A DNA stretch of 64,000 nucleotides from a bacterium (GCA_016708025.1 JADJGQ010000001.1:868001-932000); one strand, 5' to 3'. Shown: positions 45,819-55,524, numbered from the stretch's first letter. Notes: a model not told the origin generated them from the letters alone. Made by a program: numbers and translations.

Positions 45819-46184
45819 ATGATCAATGGCGGCCTTGCCACCATTTTCGTCTCAGATTTCGACCGGGCAGTCAAATTCTATACCGAGACGCTCGAACTCA
45901 AGCTGGTTTTCCGCTCGGGTGATTTCTGGGCCGAGATATCCGCCGGCTCGGGTCTGACTATCGGGCTTCACCCAGCCTCTCCATCTGCTGCCGCTCCGGG
46001 AACCAACGGCTCGACGGTAGTTGGTATGGAGGTCAAGGAGCCGATCGAACAGGTGGTCGAAAAACTGCGGGAACGGGGAGTGAGGATGTCCGGCGAATTG
46101 ACCAACGACGACCCGGTCATGATTCAGAATTTTCTCGATCCCGATGGAAACGAAATGTACCTCTTCCAGGTCATGCACGAATAG
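45819..46184 (+). CDS. VOC superfamily (glyoxalase-like) protein
   Basis: 121 aa with the paired beta-alpha-beta-beta-beta fold: ATIFVSDFDRAVKFYTETLEL in the first half and MIQNFLDPDGNEMYLFQV in the second. Family roles range from glyoxalase to antibiotic-binding proteins. Metal ligands cannot be assigned with certainty (the second-half Glu of NEMYLF is one candidate). It heads a closely spaced run of small genes ending at 47283. Confidence 0.85.
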   Translation: MINGGLATIFVSDFDRAVKFYTETLELKLVFRSGDFWAEISAGSGLTIGLHPASPSAAAPGTNGSTVVGMEVKEPIEQVVEKLRERGVRMSGELTNDDPVMIQNFLDPDGNEMYLFQVMHE

Positions 46185-46189
46185 GACAA

Positions 46190-46681
46190 ATGATGAAACG
46201 AGCCATCCTCATATTGCTGATCACAGTTACTTCGGTAGCGGCTCAGGTGACCGACGCACCGTTGCGCGGAGGAACGGGCCGTCGTGTACTCCAGCTTTCC
46301 TGGCTGGTCGGTAGCTGGGAACGTCAGCAGAAGAATTCAGTACTGGTTGAACGATGGCACTTGGTGGATGATACCCTGATGTCCGGCGAATCGCTGACCA
46401 TCAAGGGAATAGATACGACGGTTGCCGAGCGGATGTCGATGCTGGCTCGGGACACCTCAATCTATTTTGTTGCGACTGTTCCGCACAACGATTCCGCCAT
46501 ATATTTCCGGCTGGCTGAGGTCGATTCAGTCGGCTGGCATTTTGAAAATCCGGGTCATGACTTTCCCACCAGAATCTGGTATCGCCAGGTTTCCGCTGAT
46601 TCGATGTACGCCCGGATTGAAGGAGAGATCAACGGACAAACCAAGGGGATCGATTTCCGATTCCGGAGAGTGGAGAAGTAA
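46190..46681 (+). CDS. Secreted DUF6265-like protein
   Basis: 163 aa with a signal peptide (about 1-18, ending SVAA) and a lipocalin-like beta domain opening LSWLVGSWERQQKNSVLVERW. Later WHFENPGHDFPTRIWYRQ matches the DUF6265 style, where the ENP.HDFP motif is typical. The ligand is unknown. Start ATG 46190 with AGGA upstream, 5 bases after the VOC gene, so the two are co-transcribed. Confidence 0.75.
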   Translation: MMKRAILILLITVTSVAAQVTDAPLRGGTGRRVLQLSWLVGSWERQQKNSVLVERWHLVDDTLMSGESLTIKGIDTTVAERMSMLARDTSIYFVATVPHNDSAIYFRLAEVDSVGWHFENPGHDFPTRIWYRQVSADSMYARIEGEINGQTKGIDFRFRRVEK

Positions 46682-46686
46682 CAGAG

Positions 46687-47283
46687 ATGCCTGTCAGAGA
46701 TGTCAAAATCCCGCGCGGATATGATCCCCGCAAGCAGAAGATAGTCGGACTTTTTGCCGGACAATTGGACGACCAGTTGCGACTACTGGAGAAGTCCGTC
46801 GAGGGCCTCACGGTACGTCAGCTCGAATGGCAAGCCCACAAGGGGATGAACACAGTCGGCATGCTGCTGGCCCATCTGGCGGTAGTTGATCTTTGGTGGG
46901 GCGTGATCGCTCCCAAGGGGATGCAGCCCGAACCGGAAGGGGATGCCGTCAACATGAAGATCATCGGCATACGTATGGATGACGACGGCCTTCCACTGGC
47001 CAAGAACGGCAAACATCCGAAATCGCTGGCAGGAAAAACGGCGAAAGAATATTTGGAGATGTTGGCCAAGGCGCGCAAAGCAGTTCACAAAGAACTACGG
47101 ACCTGGAACGACTCCAAGTTGCCGACTACGTATTTGCGGAAGCGTGGAAAGAAGCGGATCAATATCAGTCATACCTGGACACTGTACCATCTCCTGGAGC
47201 ATTTCGCCGGCCACTATGGGCAGATCCTTCTATTGAAGCATATGATGCGTACTGCCGGCGTTTTGTCGAGCCCGGCGGACTAA
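46687..47283 (+). CDS. DinB/DUF664-like four-helix protein
   Basis: 198 aa. Four-helix metal-binding fold of DinB/YfiT: helix 1 (FAGQLDDQLRLLEKSVEGLT), helix 2 with MNTVGMLLAHLAVVDLWWG, and helix 4 with LLEHFAGHYGQILLLKHM. The His residues at MLLAH, LLEHF and GHYGQ are the likely metal ligands. Such enzymes are thiol-dependent transferases or are of unknown function. It is third in the VOC/DUF6265/DinB run, starting 5 bases after the previous stop. Confidence 0.85.
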   Translation: MPVRDVKIPRGYDPRKQKIVGLFAGQLDDQLRLLEKSVEGLTVRQLEWQAHKGMNTVGMLLAHLAVVDLWWGVIAPKGMQPEPEGDAVNMKIIGIRMDDDGLPLAKNGKHPKSLAGKTAKEYLEMLAKARKAVHKELRTWNDSKLPTTYLRKRGKKRINISHTWTLYHLLEHFAGHYGQILLLKHMMRTAGVLSSPAD

Positions 47284-47308
47284 AGAGGCAGGCACAGTCG
47301 TTTTTTTG

Positions 47309-47337
47309 TTGCTTCGATTTCCACAACCTGCTACTAT
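47309..47337 (+). promoter_or_regulatory. Promoter and leader of the 71-aa Cys protein gene
   Basis: TTGCTT (47309-47314), 17-nt spacer, TACTAT (47332-47337). AAAGCAACA at 47357-47365 repeats the leader motif of the micropeptide genes at 5760 and 7367. Confidence 0.55.
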
Positions 47338-47377
47338 CGCCTCGGCAATGTGAAGTAAAGCAACAGGGAAAACGACG

Positions 47378-47593
47378 ATGCACGACAGTACCGGCGAGAT
47401 CAAGGTCCCCGATTTTCAGTGGAAATTCGGGACCTGCACCGTGTGCGGCAAGCAATTCCGCCACCTCAAGAAGTCAGCCCCAAAACTCTGTTCCAACGGC
47501 GACTGTCGGTATAAATACCAGTACAAGATAGACCGCCACCTATGGGCGGATTACCAGCCGACGCTTTTTGAGTCCTCGGAACCGCGTACGTAG
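47378..47593 (+). CDS. Small zinc-finger-like protein (71 aa)
   Basis: 71 aa with four Cys: CTVCGKQF at about 20-23 and LCSNGDCRYKYQYK at about 38-43, a compact zinc-ribbon pattern like domains that read conserved RNA or DNA ends. The C-terminus is aromatic and polar (HLWADYQPTLFES). ATG 47378 has a weak ribosome site. It shares the AAAGCAACA leader motif with the Lys-rich micropeptides. Function unknown. Confidence 0.65.
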   Translation: MHDSTGEIKVPDFQWKFGTCTVCGKQFRHLKKSAPKLCSNGDCRYKYQYKIDRHLWADYQPTLFESSEPRT

Positions 47594-47717
47594 TTCTGGG
47601 CCACACTCGATCCACACGTTTCACTGCGCTATTAGCTGATCTGACTGCAATCTCCTGTTAGTCACTCGACCACGACAGTAAGTTCCCCTGGATTGACAAA
47701 CGAAGGGAAATTACGTC

Positions 47718-48212
47718 ATGCATAAACTCCAACCTCTGTTTTGGATGCTATTCGGCCTGCTGGTTCTGGCATTATCGACAACAACGCAGTCTCAGACGAT
47801 CGACTCAGCAAAAATCAGTCAGGTACGCCCCTTTGTCGATGCCTCGAATGCCAAGTGGTGTGAGGCCCATCGGATCGGCGACCCCAAACTACTGGCTTCG
47901 CTGTTTACGGCGGATGGAGCGCTACTTGGTCGCGACGGCAAGATGTGGCAGGGACACGCCGCTATTGACAGTCTCTTCACCAGACTCTTCAGCAATTTTG
48001 GGACTGCCGACATGACGATCACCACACTTGATCTCTGGGTGGTCGATTCGCTCGCGTACGAGTACGGCAGATATACCCAGAAACTGCACAAGCCGCCCGA
48101 CAGCGACACGACGACCGGGACCGGCATGTATTTCGAGATCTGGAAGCAGATGCCGGACGGTGGGTGGAAGATCTGGCGCGATGCCGGGATCCATCCCGAC
48201 CGCGGCAAGTGA
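47718..48212 (+). CDS. Secreted SnoaL/DUF4440-like (NTF2 fold) protein
   Basis: 164 aa. Signal peptide (about 1-26, ending TTQSQ), then an NTF2-like cone: VDASNAKWCEAHRIGDPKLLASLFTADGALL, GHAAIDSLFTRLF, and the C-terminal GMYFEIWKQMPDGGWKIWRD. Members include steroid isomerase-like enzymes and binding proteins; the substrate is unknown. It lies between small-gene units. Confidence 0.82.
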   Translation: MHKLQPLFWMLFGLLVLALSTTTQSQTIDSAKISQVRPFVDASNAKWCEAHRIGDPKLLASLFTADGALLGRDGKMWQGHAAIDSLFTRLFSNFGTADMTITTLDLWVVDSLAYEYGRYTQKLHKPPDSDTTTGTGMYFEIWKQMPDGGWKIWRDAGIHPDRGK

Positions 48213-48278
48213 GTCTGTAATCTGTCTTGCTTGGGTCCACCATTCCGCGTTATACTGCAGCGCAAAGAAGGAGGACGG

Positions 48279-48842
48279 ATGTCCAAAAGAGTTCTGGTGC
48301 TGCTGGCGGATGGGTTTGAGGATATCGAGGCAATTGCGCCGATCGATATCCTGACTCGGGCCGGTGTTGAGGTGACCATTGCCTCCCTGGCTCCTGGTCC
48401 GGTTAAAGCAGCCTATGGCACGACTATTGTGCCGCATAAGCTCATTGATCACATAGGGGAGACATTGTTCGACGGTATCTTTTTCCCCGGCGGACGGCGT
48501 AACGCACAGGCGTTGGCGGCCCATCCCAGAGTCCGAGAGATCACCCTGATGCACTATACGGCGGCGAAGATGATTTCCGCGATTTGCGCGGCTCCGAGTC
48601 ATGTTTTGGCCGAAGCATGCGACCTGTTGCGGGGGAAACGAGCCACAGGCGACCCAAGTTTCAATGAAAAACTGAGAGCAGGCGGAGCGATCATCACTGA
48701 TCAGTTGGTGACTGTTGATGGAACTATCGTTACCGGTATGGGCCCCGGCGCGGCAATGCCGTTTGCACTGCAGTTGGCGGAATATCTTGTCGGCAAACAG
48801 ATGGCCGACGAGTTTGCTACCAAGTGGCGGGTCTCTCGATAG
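48279..48842 (+). CDS. DJ-1/PfpI family protein
   Basis: 187 aa. The reactive Cys103 is in the nucleophile elbow ICAAPSHVL, and Glu17 (DGFEDIE) takes the place of DJ-1 Glu18. GIFFPGG is the usual strand-turn. Known relatives are deglycases/glyoxalase III or chaperones under oxidative stress. ATG 48279 has GGAGG upstream and is preferred over the open frame beginning at 48231. Confidence 0.92.
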   Translation: MSKRVLVLLADGFEDIEAIAPIDILTRAGVEVTIASLAPGPVKAAYGTTIVPHKLIDHIGETLFDGIFFPGGRRNAQALAAHPRVREITLMHYTAAKMISAICAAPSHVLAEACDLLRGKRATGDPSFNEKLRAGGAIITDQLVTVDGTIVTGMGPGAAMPFALQLAEYLVGKQMADEFATKWRVSR

Positions 48843-48989
48843 TCGGTCTGGCCGGGAAACCCGCTTGAAAATTATCTTGCACCCCTTGGGGTGGGGCGCT
48901 TTCTTCCACCGGAGTATCGCTGTACTTTATTGGCCGACATGCCGATATAGTCGAGGTAGATACCCCCACTCAACAGTGCAGGATAGGAT

Positions 48990-50264
48990 ATGTCATTACG
49001 GATTTGTTTGTACGAAGATGACGCGTTTGATCGGTTTTTCCCGCTGACCTTGCTTCGGCCGGTTTACCTGCTTCGCGCCGGTATTCTGCCGCTCTTCAAG
49101 CGAGCGTTGATGCATTTCCCAGAGGCCCCTCTTACGCTGATCGCCCGCGATCAGGTTACCGCCGCAATGGGAGATCTGGCCGCGGAATATCCTCTCAATA
49201 TCATCAAGCACGAGGCTGGTGGCGAAGTGCTCTTCCTGAATGGACGTATTCGCTCGTATGGAAATCTGGCCAAGCTGGTTAACGAGTCGCGCATCTCGAC
49301 CAAGTTTACATACAACGGCGAAGTGGTGGCGGTCTTGTTCAAGAAAGAGCAGCTTGAGTCAGTTCCTCCAGTGGCAACGCAGACAGAATATCTTGCAGCA
49401 TTCAATCGGGCTGGGGGAGATATTTCTGACTTCGAAACAACCGCGACTCTCTACCAGGGATGGTGGGAGTTGGTGGCCGATATTGAAAGCGCTATTGCCG
49501 AGGATGCAGCCTATCTAAAGGCAAGCGCTCCGGTTCAAGCGACACCGAACATTCCGAACGGCGTCTATCTGGTAAACAAGCAGGAGATCCAGTTCGGTTC
49601 AAATATCGAACTGCTGCCCGGTTCGGTTCTGGATGCGTCCAAAGGACCGATTGTCCTTGGGGACAATGTCCGCGTGGAGTCGCATGCCGCAGTGATCGGC
49701 CCTTGTTATATCGGTTCGGACTCGGTGGTTGTCGCCGGGAAAGTGGTTGCCTCTTCGATCGGATCGACCTGTCGAGTTGGCGGTGAGGTGGAGGAATCGA
49801 TCTTCCAGTCCTATGTGAACAAGTTCCATGCAGGATTTATTGGACATAGTTACGTCGGCTCCTGGGTCAATTTTGGCGCCATGACAACCAACTCTGATCT
49901 CAAGAATAACTACTCGACCATTCGAGTGGCGCAACGCGGTGAAATGGTAGACACCGGCATGATCAAGGTAGGTTCCTGTATCGGAGACCATACCAAGTTT
50001 GGCATTGGAACATTGCTCAATACCGGTATTACGATAGGGGTCTGCTGCAATATCTTTGGCGCGGGATTAACCGCCGACAAAGAAGTTGGTTCGTTCCAGT
50101 GGGGGAATTCATCTGCGTGGCAGGACTACCAACTGGAGAAGGCAGTGGAAACGGCGGTACGCTCTGCAGGACGACGTAAGGTCACGTTGTCTGACCGGGA
50201 GATAACGCTATTGGATGATATTAGCCATCACCGTATCGACGCGCAGGGGAGTCTCAAGTTTTGA
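48990..50264 (+). CDS. GlmU-like sugar nucleotidyltransferase of the FCB type
   Basis: 424 aa. N-terminal nucleotidyltransferase-like part (opening CLYEDDAFDRFFPLTLLRPVY, about 1-190) and C-terminal left-handed beta-helix (about 205-390: GSNIELLPGSVLDASKGPIV, VRVESHAAVIGPCYIG, SWVNFGAMTTNSDLKNNY). This matches the alternative GlmU found in Bacteroidetes and relatives, thought to make UDP-GlcNAc from glucosamine 1-phosphate. It therefore points to an FCB organism. galT follows 78 bases on. Confidence 0.88.
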   Translation: MSLRICLYEDDAFDRFFPLTLLRPVYLLRAGILPLFKRALMHFPEAPLTLIARDQVTAAMGDLAAEYPLNIIKHEAGGEVLFLNGRIRSYGNLAKLVNESRISTKFTYNGEVVAVLFKKEQLESVPPVATQTEYLAAFNRAGGDISDFETTATLYQGWWELVADIESAIAEDAAYLKASAPVQATPNIPNGVYLVNKQEIQFGSNIELLPGSVLDASKGPIVLGDNVRVESHAAVIGPCYIGSDSVVVAGKVVASSIGSTCRVGGEVEESIFQSYVNKFHAGFIGHSYVGSWVNFGAMTTNSDLKNNYSTIRVAQRGEMVDTGMIKVGSCIGDHTKFGIGTLLNTGITIGVCCNIFGAGLTADKEVGSFQWGNSSAWQDYQLEKAVETAVRSAGRRKVTLSDREITLLDDISHHRIDAQGSLKF

Positions 50265-50342
50265 AGTCCCGACTGGTTGGTAAGTCGTTATTGACAGATA
50301 TCTTAATGCTTTGTAGTTTAGACCAAACTCGAGAGTTTACAT

Positions 50343-51389
50343 ATGCCTGAACTTCGTAAAGACCCCATTATCGGTCGCTGGGTGATCATCTCCACCGAAC
50401 GCGGCAAACGACCGACTTCATTCGCCCCGGTTCCCAAGCGGAGCCAGGAGGTGACGCTTTGTCCGTTTTGCCCAGGCAATGAGACCTTCACGCCGCCAGA
50501 GATCATGGCATATCGCCTTCCCCAGACATCGCCAAATCGTCCCGGCTGGAATGTCCGAGTCATTTCCAATAAGTACCCGGCGTTGGTGATCGAGGGGAGT
50601 CTGAATCGGGCAGCTAAAGGTCTGTATGACCAGATGAATGGGATCGGCGCGCATGAGGTGATCATTGAAACCTCCGATCATGCCCGCGATCTGGTCGACC
50701 TGACTGAGAACGAGATCCGCGATGTGCTCTGGGCATTTCGCGAGCGGATGCTTGATCTGATGCGCGATGCGCGCTTCAAGTATATCCTGATCTTCAAGAA
50801 TCAGGGAGAAGCAGCGGGAGCATCGCTCGAACATGCTCACAGCCAGTTGATCGCGACGCCGATCATCCCAAAACGAGTCACCGAAGAACTGGATGGCGCG
50901 CAGCAATATTTCCAATTCAAAGAACGCTGTATTTTCTGCGATATCATCCGCCAGGAGATGCTGGAATACGAACGGGTGGTGCGGGATTACGATTCGTTCA
51001 TTTCGTTCGAGCCGTTTGCATCGCGGTTCCCTTTCGAAACCTGGATCATCCCCAAAGCGCATCAATCCAGTTTCCTGGAGATGAGCGACAGTGATTATCA
51101 TTCGCTGGCGGCATCGTTGAAGGACACACTCCTTCGCCTTCGGTTCGCGCTGAATGACCCGGCGTATAATTTCATCCTGCATACTCGACCGACCTCAACT
51201 GAATCGCACGAATATTTCCATTGGCATATCGAGATCATGCCGAAAGTGACCAAAATGGCCGGCTTTGAGTGGGGTTCCGGTTTCTATATTAATCCGACTT
51301 CTCCGGAGGAAGCGGCGGCGTTCCTTCGCGGTATCGATGTCCACGCTCGCCACGCACACAGGTCCGAGGCTACGGCCGGCGATGTCTAA
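50343..51389 (+). CDS. galT: Galactose-1-phosphate uridylyltransferase
   Basis: Transfers UMP between UDP-glucose and galactose 1-phosphate (Leloir pathway). 348 aa. Zn-type Cys pair in CPFCPGNE, the catalytic HxH-x-Q in LEHAHSQLIATP, and the second HIT-like domain ending YFHWHIEIMPKV. N-terminal RKDPIIGRWVIIS is typical. Its stop overlaps the glgA start by 8 bases, so galT and glgA are co-translated. galK and galE are not seen here, so other nucleotidyl-transfer roles remain possible. Confidence 0.93.
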   Translation: MPELRKDPIIGRWVIISTERGKRPTSFAPVPKRSQEVTLCPFCPGNETFTPPEIMAYRLPQTSPNRPGWNVRVISNKYPALVIEGSLNRAAKGLYDQMNGIGAHEVIIETSDHARDLVDLTENEIRDVLWAFRERMLDLMRDARFKYILIFKNQGEAAGASLEHAHSQLIATPIIPKRVTEELDGAQQYFQFKERCIFCDIIRQEMLEYERVVRDYDSFISFEPFASRFPFETWIIPKAHQSSFLEMSDSDYHSLAASLKDTLLRLRFALNDPAYNFILHTRPTSTESHEYFHWHIEIMPKVTKMAGFEWGSGFYINPTSPEEAAAFLRGIDVHARHAHRSEATAGDV

Positions 51390-52857
51390 GCTGCGGATAC
51401 TGGAAGTCGCTTCTGAAGTCGCTCCCTTTGCCCGTACCGGTGGACTTGGGGATGTACTCGGCTCACTCCCCAAAGCGCTCTCAAAGCAGGGGCATGAAGT
51501 CAAAGTCTTCATGCCGAAATTCGGCTCTATCGACAGCAAGCAGTTCTCGCTTCGTCCGCTCGACCGAACACTCAAGGTAAAAGCGTTCGGCGAAGAGATC
51601 CCGTTCTCACTAGAGATGCACCACGATGGTCGGCAGAAGGTCGATCACTATTTTGTCGTGCAACCCCAGTACTTTGGGCGGCCATCGTTTTACCTGGACC
51701 CGGCAACCGGCAAAGATTATCCCGACAATGATGACCGCTTCAACTTTTTCTGCCGGGCGGTACTGGGCTCACTTGCCACGCTGAACTGGCGACCGGATAT
51801 CATACATTTGCATGACTGGCAGACCGCGCTCATTCCGGCTTTGCTCAAGTATCCGTTTGCCAATGATAGTTGGGTTGGCCAGGCGAAAACCGTCCTGACC
51901 ATTCACAACCTCGGTTATCAGGGGACCTTCCCCGCCTCGCGGTTTACACGACTAGAACTTCCCGAAAAGCTGTTTTACGCCATGACTGGACCATTCGAGT
52001 TTTTCGGAAAGGTCAATTTCCTCAAGGCAGGGATCATCCTGGCGGATAAATTGACCACGGTCTCAAAGCAATATGCGACCGAGATACAGACAACCGAAGA
52101 ATACGGGTATGGACTTGAAGGTGTGCTGACCGAGCGGACCAAGGATCTTTCCGGTATCCTTAATGGAGTGGATTACACGATCTGGTCTCCATCGCGGGAC
52201 AGGCTTCTCCCGTATAAATACACGCTGAGCAACCTGACCGGCAAACGGGAGAACAAAGTCGAGTTGCTGCGATTCGCCAAATTGCCGCTTCGACCGTCCG
52301 CCCCGCTGATCGGGATGATCAGTCGTCTGGCCGACCAGAAGGGCTGGGATCTGATCGAGAAGGCTGCGGAAGAGCTCTTTACGCTGAATATCCAAATGAT
52401 CGTCCTGGGGACTGGTGACAAGAAGTATGTGGATCTGCTCAAGAAGCTGGAAAAGCAGCACCCGGACAAACTTCGGGCATTTATTACATTTGATGATGCG
52501 CTGGCGCATCGGATCGAAGCGGCCTCTGACATCTTCCTGATGCCCTCGCGATGGGAACCGTGCGGCCTCAATCAGCTTTATTCACTGAAGTACGGCACAG
52601 TGCCGGTGGTTCGCAAAGTCGGCGGATTGGCTGATACCGTGGTTGATTGGGATCCAAAGAAAGAAACAGGCACGGGATTTCTGTTTGAGGAATATGATGC
52701 TGACGCGATGCTGACGGCGATTCGACGGGCGGTTGAGCTCTTCTCCCGCAAGCGGACCTGGACCAAACTGGTCAAATCCGGAATGGAGCAGGATTTTTCC
52801 TGGGAATCATCGGCGCAATCCTACGGCAGGCTGTTTGAAGCGCTTGCCGCCAAGTGA
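51382..52857 (+). CDS. glgA: Glycogen synthase (GT5)
   Basis: Extends glycogen from ADP- or UDP-glucose in the cytosol. 491 aa, GT-B fold. N-terminal VASEVAPFARTGGLGDVLGSLP has Arg where the family's KTGGL has Lys. HDWQTALIPALLKY, the GVLTERTKDLSGILNGVDY region, and the C-terminal nucleotide-sugar segment IFLMPSRWEPCGLNQLYSLKYG are all present. ATG 51382 (MSKLRILEVASEV) is preferred over the open frame from 51265, which would lie inside galT. It ends 32 bases before the GT-C gene. Confidence 0.93.
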   Translation: MSKLRILEVASEVAPFARTGGLGDVLGSLPKALSKQGHEVKVFMPKFGSIDSKQFSLRPLDRTLKVKAFGEEIPFSLEMHHDGRQKVDHYFVVQPQYFGRPSFYLDPATGKDYPDNDDRFNFFCRAVLGSLATLNWRPDIIHLHDWQTALIPALLKYPFANDSWVGQAKTVLTIHNLGYQGTFPASRFTRLELPEKLFYAMTGPFEFFGKVNFLKAGIILADKLTTVSKQYATEIQTTEEYGYGLEGVLTERTKDLSGILNGVDYTIWSPSRDRLLPYKYTLSNLTGKRENKVELLRFAKLPLRPSAPLIGMISRLADQKGWDLIEKAAEELFTLNIQMIVLGTGDKKYVDLLKKLEKQHPDKLRAFITFDDALAHRIEAASDIFLMPSRWEPCGLNQLYSLKYGTVPVVRKVGGLADTVVDWDPKKETGTGFLFEEYDADAMLTAIRRAVELFSRKRTWTKLVKSGMEQDFSWESSAQSYGRLFEALAAK

Positions 52858-52889
52858 ACGATACGTTACAACCCCAATAGCGAGACAGC

Positions 52890-54791
52890 GTGAAATTATC
52901 CCAGCGGACAATCTCTATCGTTTTACCGGCAATTGCTCTGTTCGGCCTTTTTGCGTGGCAGCTCAACTTCACGCAGGATGACGCCTATATCTCATATCGT
53001 TATGTAGCCAACTTTCTGAATGGTCACGGACTGGTCTTCAACATTGGCGAGCAGGTGGAAGGGTACACCAACTTCTTCTGGGTTATCCTGATGTCACTGG
53101 CCGGATGGCTGGGAGCCGATTACGTCTTTGTCTCCAAACTCCTTGGAGCACTCTGTGGTGCCGGAACGATTATCGTCAGTTTCCTGATCGCAGAACGGCT
53201 GTTTCACAACCGGTCAATTTGGTATGCGGTGATGGCGGTGGCGCTACTTGCCACCAATGGAGCCTTTGCCTACTGGTCACCGGCCGGATTGGAGACTGCG
53301 GCATTTTCGCTCGCAGTTGCCCTAGCGGTCTATTGGTATCTGGTCGGGAACTGGATGCTGATCGCAGCGCTGACCTGGGGGGTGCTGCTTCGACCGGAAG
53401 GGGCCGTTCTCGCGGCGCTCCTGATCGCGGCCGAATATGTGTCAGAGCGCAAAGTCCCGCGCTTCAGTTTTCTTGCAGGATTCATTGCGTTTTGTCTCTG
53501 TCTTCCGTTTGTCGGATTCAAACTATCCTACTACGGATCGATACTGCCGAATCCGTTTTATGCCAAGACCGGCTTTAACGCGACCCAATTCTCCAATGGT
53601 GTCGAATACACCTGGCTTTTCCTCAAGCATTATGGATTTCTCGGCATCGGTGTTCTCGTTGCCCTGGCAATGTATCGTTCGCTCAGTACAGAGATCCGTG
53701 CTGTGCTGGTGATCCTGGTGGGTTATTTGGCGTATATCCTCCTGGTCGGAGGAGACGTGCTAAAGGTGCATCGCTTTTACCTTCCGTTGTTCGGCCTGAA
53801 TGCGATCATTCTGGCGGCGGCGCTTCACTCATTACTCAACAAGTTGGCTCTGAAAACACAGCAACTCTTAGTGATCGTTGCTATTGTCCCACTCGTCTTT
53901 CTCACCTGGTGGGTGCCCAAGCAGTATGTGCAGGATTACAATCGCCATGAACGGGCATTTGTCTTTCGGATGGGGACCCTGGCCAAACAGTTGCGCGAGA
54001 GTGATCCGCGAACTTTCTCGGTCGCAACACCGACAATCGGGATTTTCGGTTATGAACTGCTGGGACACCGGGTGATCGATATGCTTGGGCTGGCGGATTC
54101 CACAATCGCTCGATACTCTGATCCGCCTATTGAGGGGATGCAAACGACCTGGAAAGAGTCAAAGCATAACTCAAGTTATCTTCTCACCTGTGCGCCCGAT
54201 TACGTTGTATTCTCCACTGGGATAAAACCATCGGCACCCGCAGAAAGAGCGTTGGTTCTCTACGATGAGTTTCAGGAATCATACCGCGCGCTGGTCTGGT
54301 GGTTTCAGGATGCCGACTATTCGCCGCGCGGGATGTTGAATATCGCTTATAAAAAGATGCGAGATGTGAGAGCTCCGGGGAAACCCTCATTGCCGGTGGA
54401 GTTTGCAGAGAAATTGAATCAGGGGCTGGATGCCGGCGGTAGTGATCGTCCGGATGATGCCGTGAAATACCTTAATGAAGCGGCACGAATCGCCGGGGGG
54501 TTGGAAAAAGTACGATTTACCGAGCTCCATTGGACACTCGGTCAGGCATATCTGGTGAAACGCGAGAGTGAGCAGGGGATAGCCGTTTTGGAGACCGGGC
54601 TGGCGATCGATTCGATGACGCCGGGGATCCACCGTGACCTATACACGGTTGCGGCGTTAATGGAAGATCAGCCGAAAGTCGCTTTGCACCGGGAATGGTT
54701 GAAGCAGTTGATACCGTGGTATCTCCCCAGACTCGACTCTATTACCCAGCAACGGCTTGAACGGGCCCGGCAGGGGAGCCAGCAGCCCTGA
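52890..54791 (+). CDS. GT-C type membrane glycosyltransferase with C-terminal repeats
   Basis: 633 aa. About ten hydrophobic helices in residues 8-360, with FTQDDAYISYRY at about 27-38 giving the acidic DD pair used by GT-C enzymes that take sugars from lipid-phosphate carriers, as in AftB-like or ArnT-like families. The remaining 270 residues are extracytoplasmic and end in TPR-like helices (PDDAVKYLNEAARIAGG, GIAVLETGLAIDSMTPG). GTG 52890 is the start. The acceptor is unknown, probably a surface glycan or protein. Confidence 0.8.
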   Translation: MKLSQRTISIVLPAIALFGLFAWQLNFTQDDAYISYRYVANFLNGHGLVFNIGEQVEGYTNFFWVILMSLAGWLGADYVFVSKLLGALCGAGTIIVSFLIAERLFHNRSIWYAVMAVALLATNGAFAYWSPAGLETAAFSLAVALAVYWYLVGNWMLIAALTWGVLLRPEGAVLAALLIAAEYVSERKVPRFSFLAGFIAFCLCLPFVGFKLSYYGSILPNPFYAKTGFNATQFSNGVEYTWLFLKHYGFLGIGVLVALAMYRSLSTEIRAVLVILVGYLAYILLVGGDVLKVHRFYLPLFGLNAIILAAALHSLLNKLALKTQQLLVIVAIVPLVFLTWWVPKQYVQDYNRHERAFVFRMGTLAKQLRESDPRTFSVATPTIGIFGYELLGHRVIDMLGLADSTIARYSDPPIEGMQTTWKESKHNSSYLLTCAPDYVVFSTGIKPSAPAERALVLYDEFQESYRALVWWFQDADYSPRGMLNIAYKKMRDVRAPGKPSLPVEFAEKLNQGLDAGGSDRPDDAVKYLNEAARIAGGLEKVRFTELHWTLGQAYLVKRESEQGIAVLETGLAIDSMTPGIHRDLYTVAALMEDQPKVALHREWLKQLIPWYLPRLDSITQQRLERARQGSQQP

Positions 54792-54884
54792 GCGCGGTCA
54801 ATTCTTCGAGGAAACCTGTTGACAAGGTTTGTGTCCGGCATATATTGAAAGTCGCCTGAAGTCAACAGACAGGCAGTTCGATAA

Positions 54885-54957
<73 letters not shown>

Positions 54958-54967
54958 CTTTTTTTTC

Positions 54968-55039
<72 letters not shown>

Positions 55040-55338
55040 TATCTTCCCTGGCACTCCCCCTGATCACTCGCTCCAACAGAACAAAGGTCACCTTCGTATA
55101 TTCTGGTATTCCGTTCGCCATCCGGGGGGGATCTTTTGTTTGTGAATTTGCGTACAAAGTATAGACCATAGAGGTCTCTGTAGGGTGAATCCTTACGGCC
55201 AAGTATATGATTGTTGGACAGTGAATTAAAATCTTTCCGGCCCGTGGAAATTCGCTCTTGTGGGACCGACAATATTGCATATATTCTCGCAGAAGATTTG
55301 TATCGAAAAAGCTGACCGAGCCAAAAGGAGCATATACC

Positions 55339-55524
55339 ATGGCGATGAAGATCAATGAAGATTGCACGGCATGCGGACTCTGTCTGCCCGAATGCCCGAC
55401 CAATTCGATTTCTGAGGGTGATATCTATGTGATCGACGAAAGCACCTGCAATGAATGCGATGACCAGGGTGACGGTCCGCATTGCGTCGCGGTCTGCCCG
55501 GTCGACGCTATCCATAAGGCATAG
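55339..55524 (+). CDS. Ferredoxin with two 4Fe-4S clusters, YfhL type
   Basis: 61-aa electron carrier. Cluster motif 1 is CTACGLCLPECP. Cluster motif 2 is CNECDDQGDGPHCVAVCP, with eight residues between the second and third Cys, the enlarged loop of YfhL/Allochromatium-type ferredoxins. ATG 55339 has AAAGGAG upstream and is the start that gives the standard short N-terminus. A terminator follows at 55543. Confidence 0.93.
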   Translation: MAMKINEDCTACGLCLPECPTNSISEGDIYVIDESTCNECDDQGDGPHCVAVCPVDAIHKA

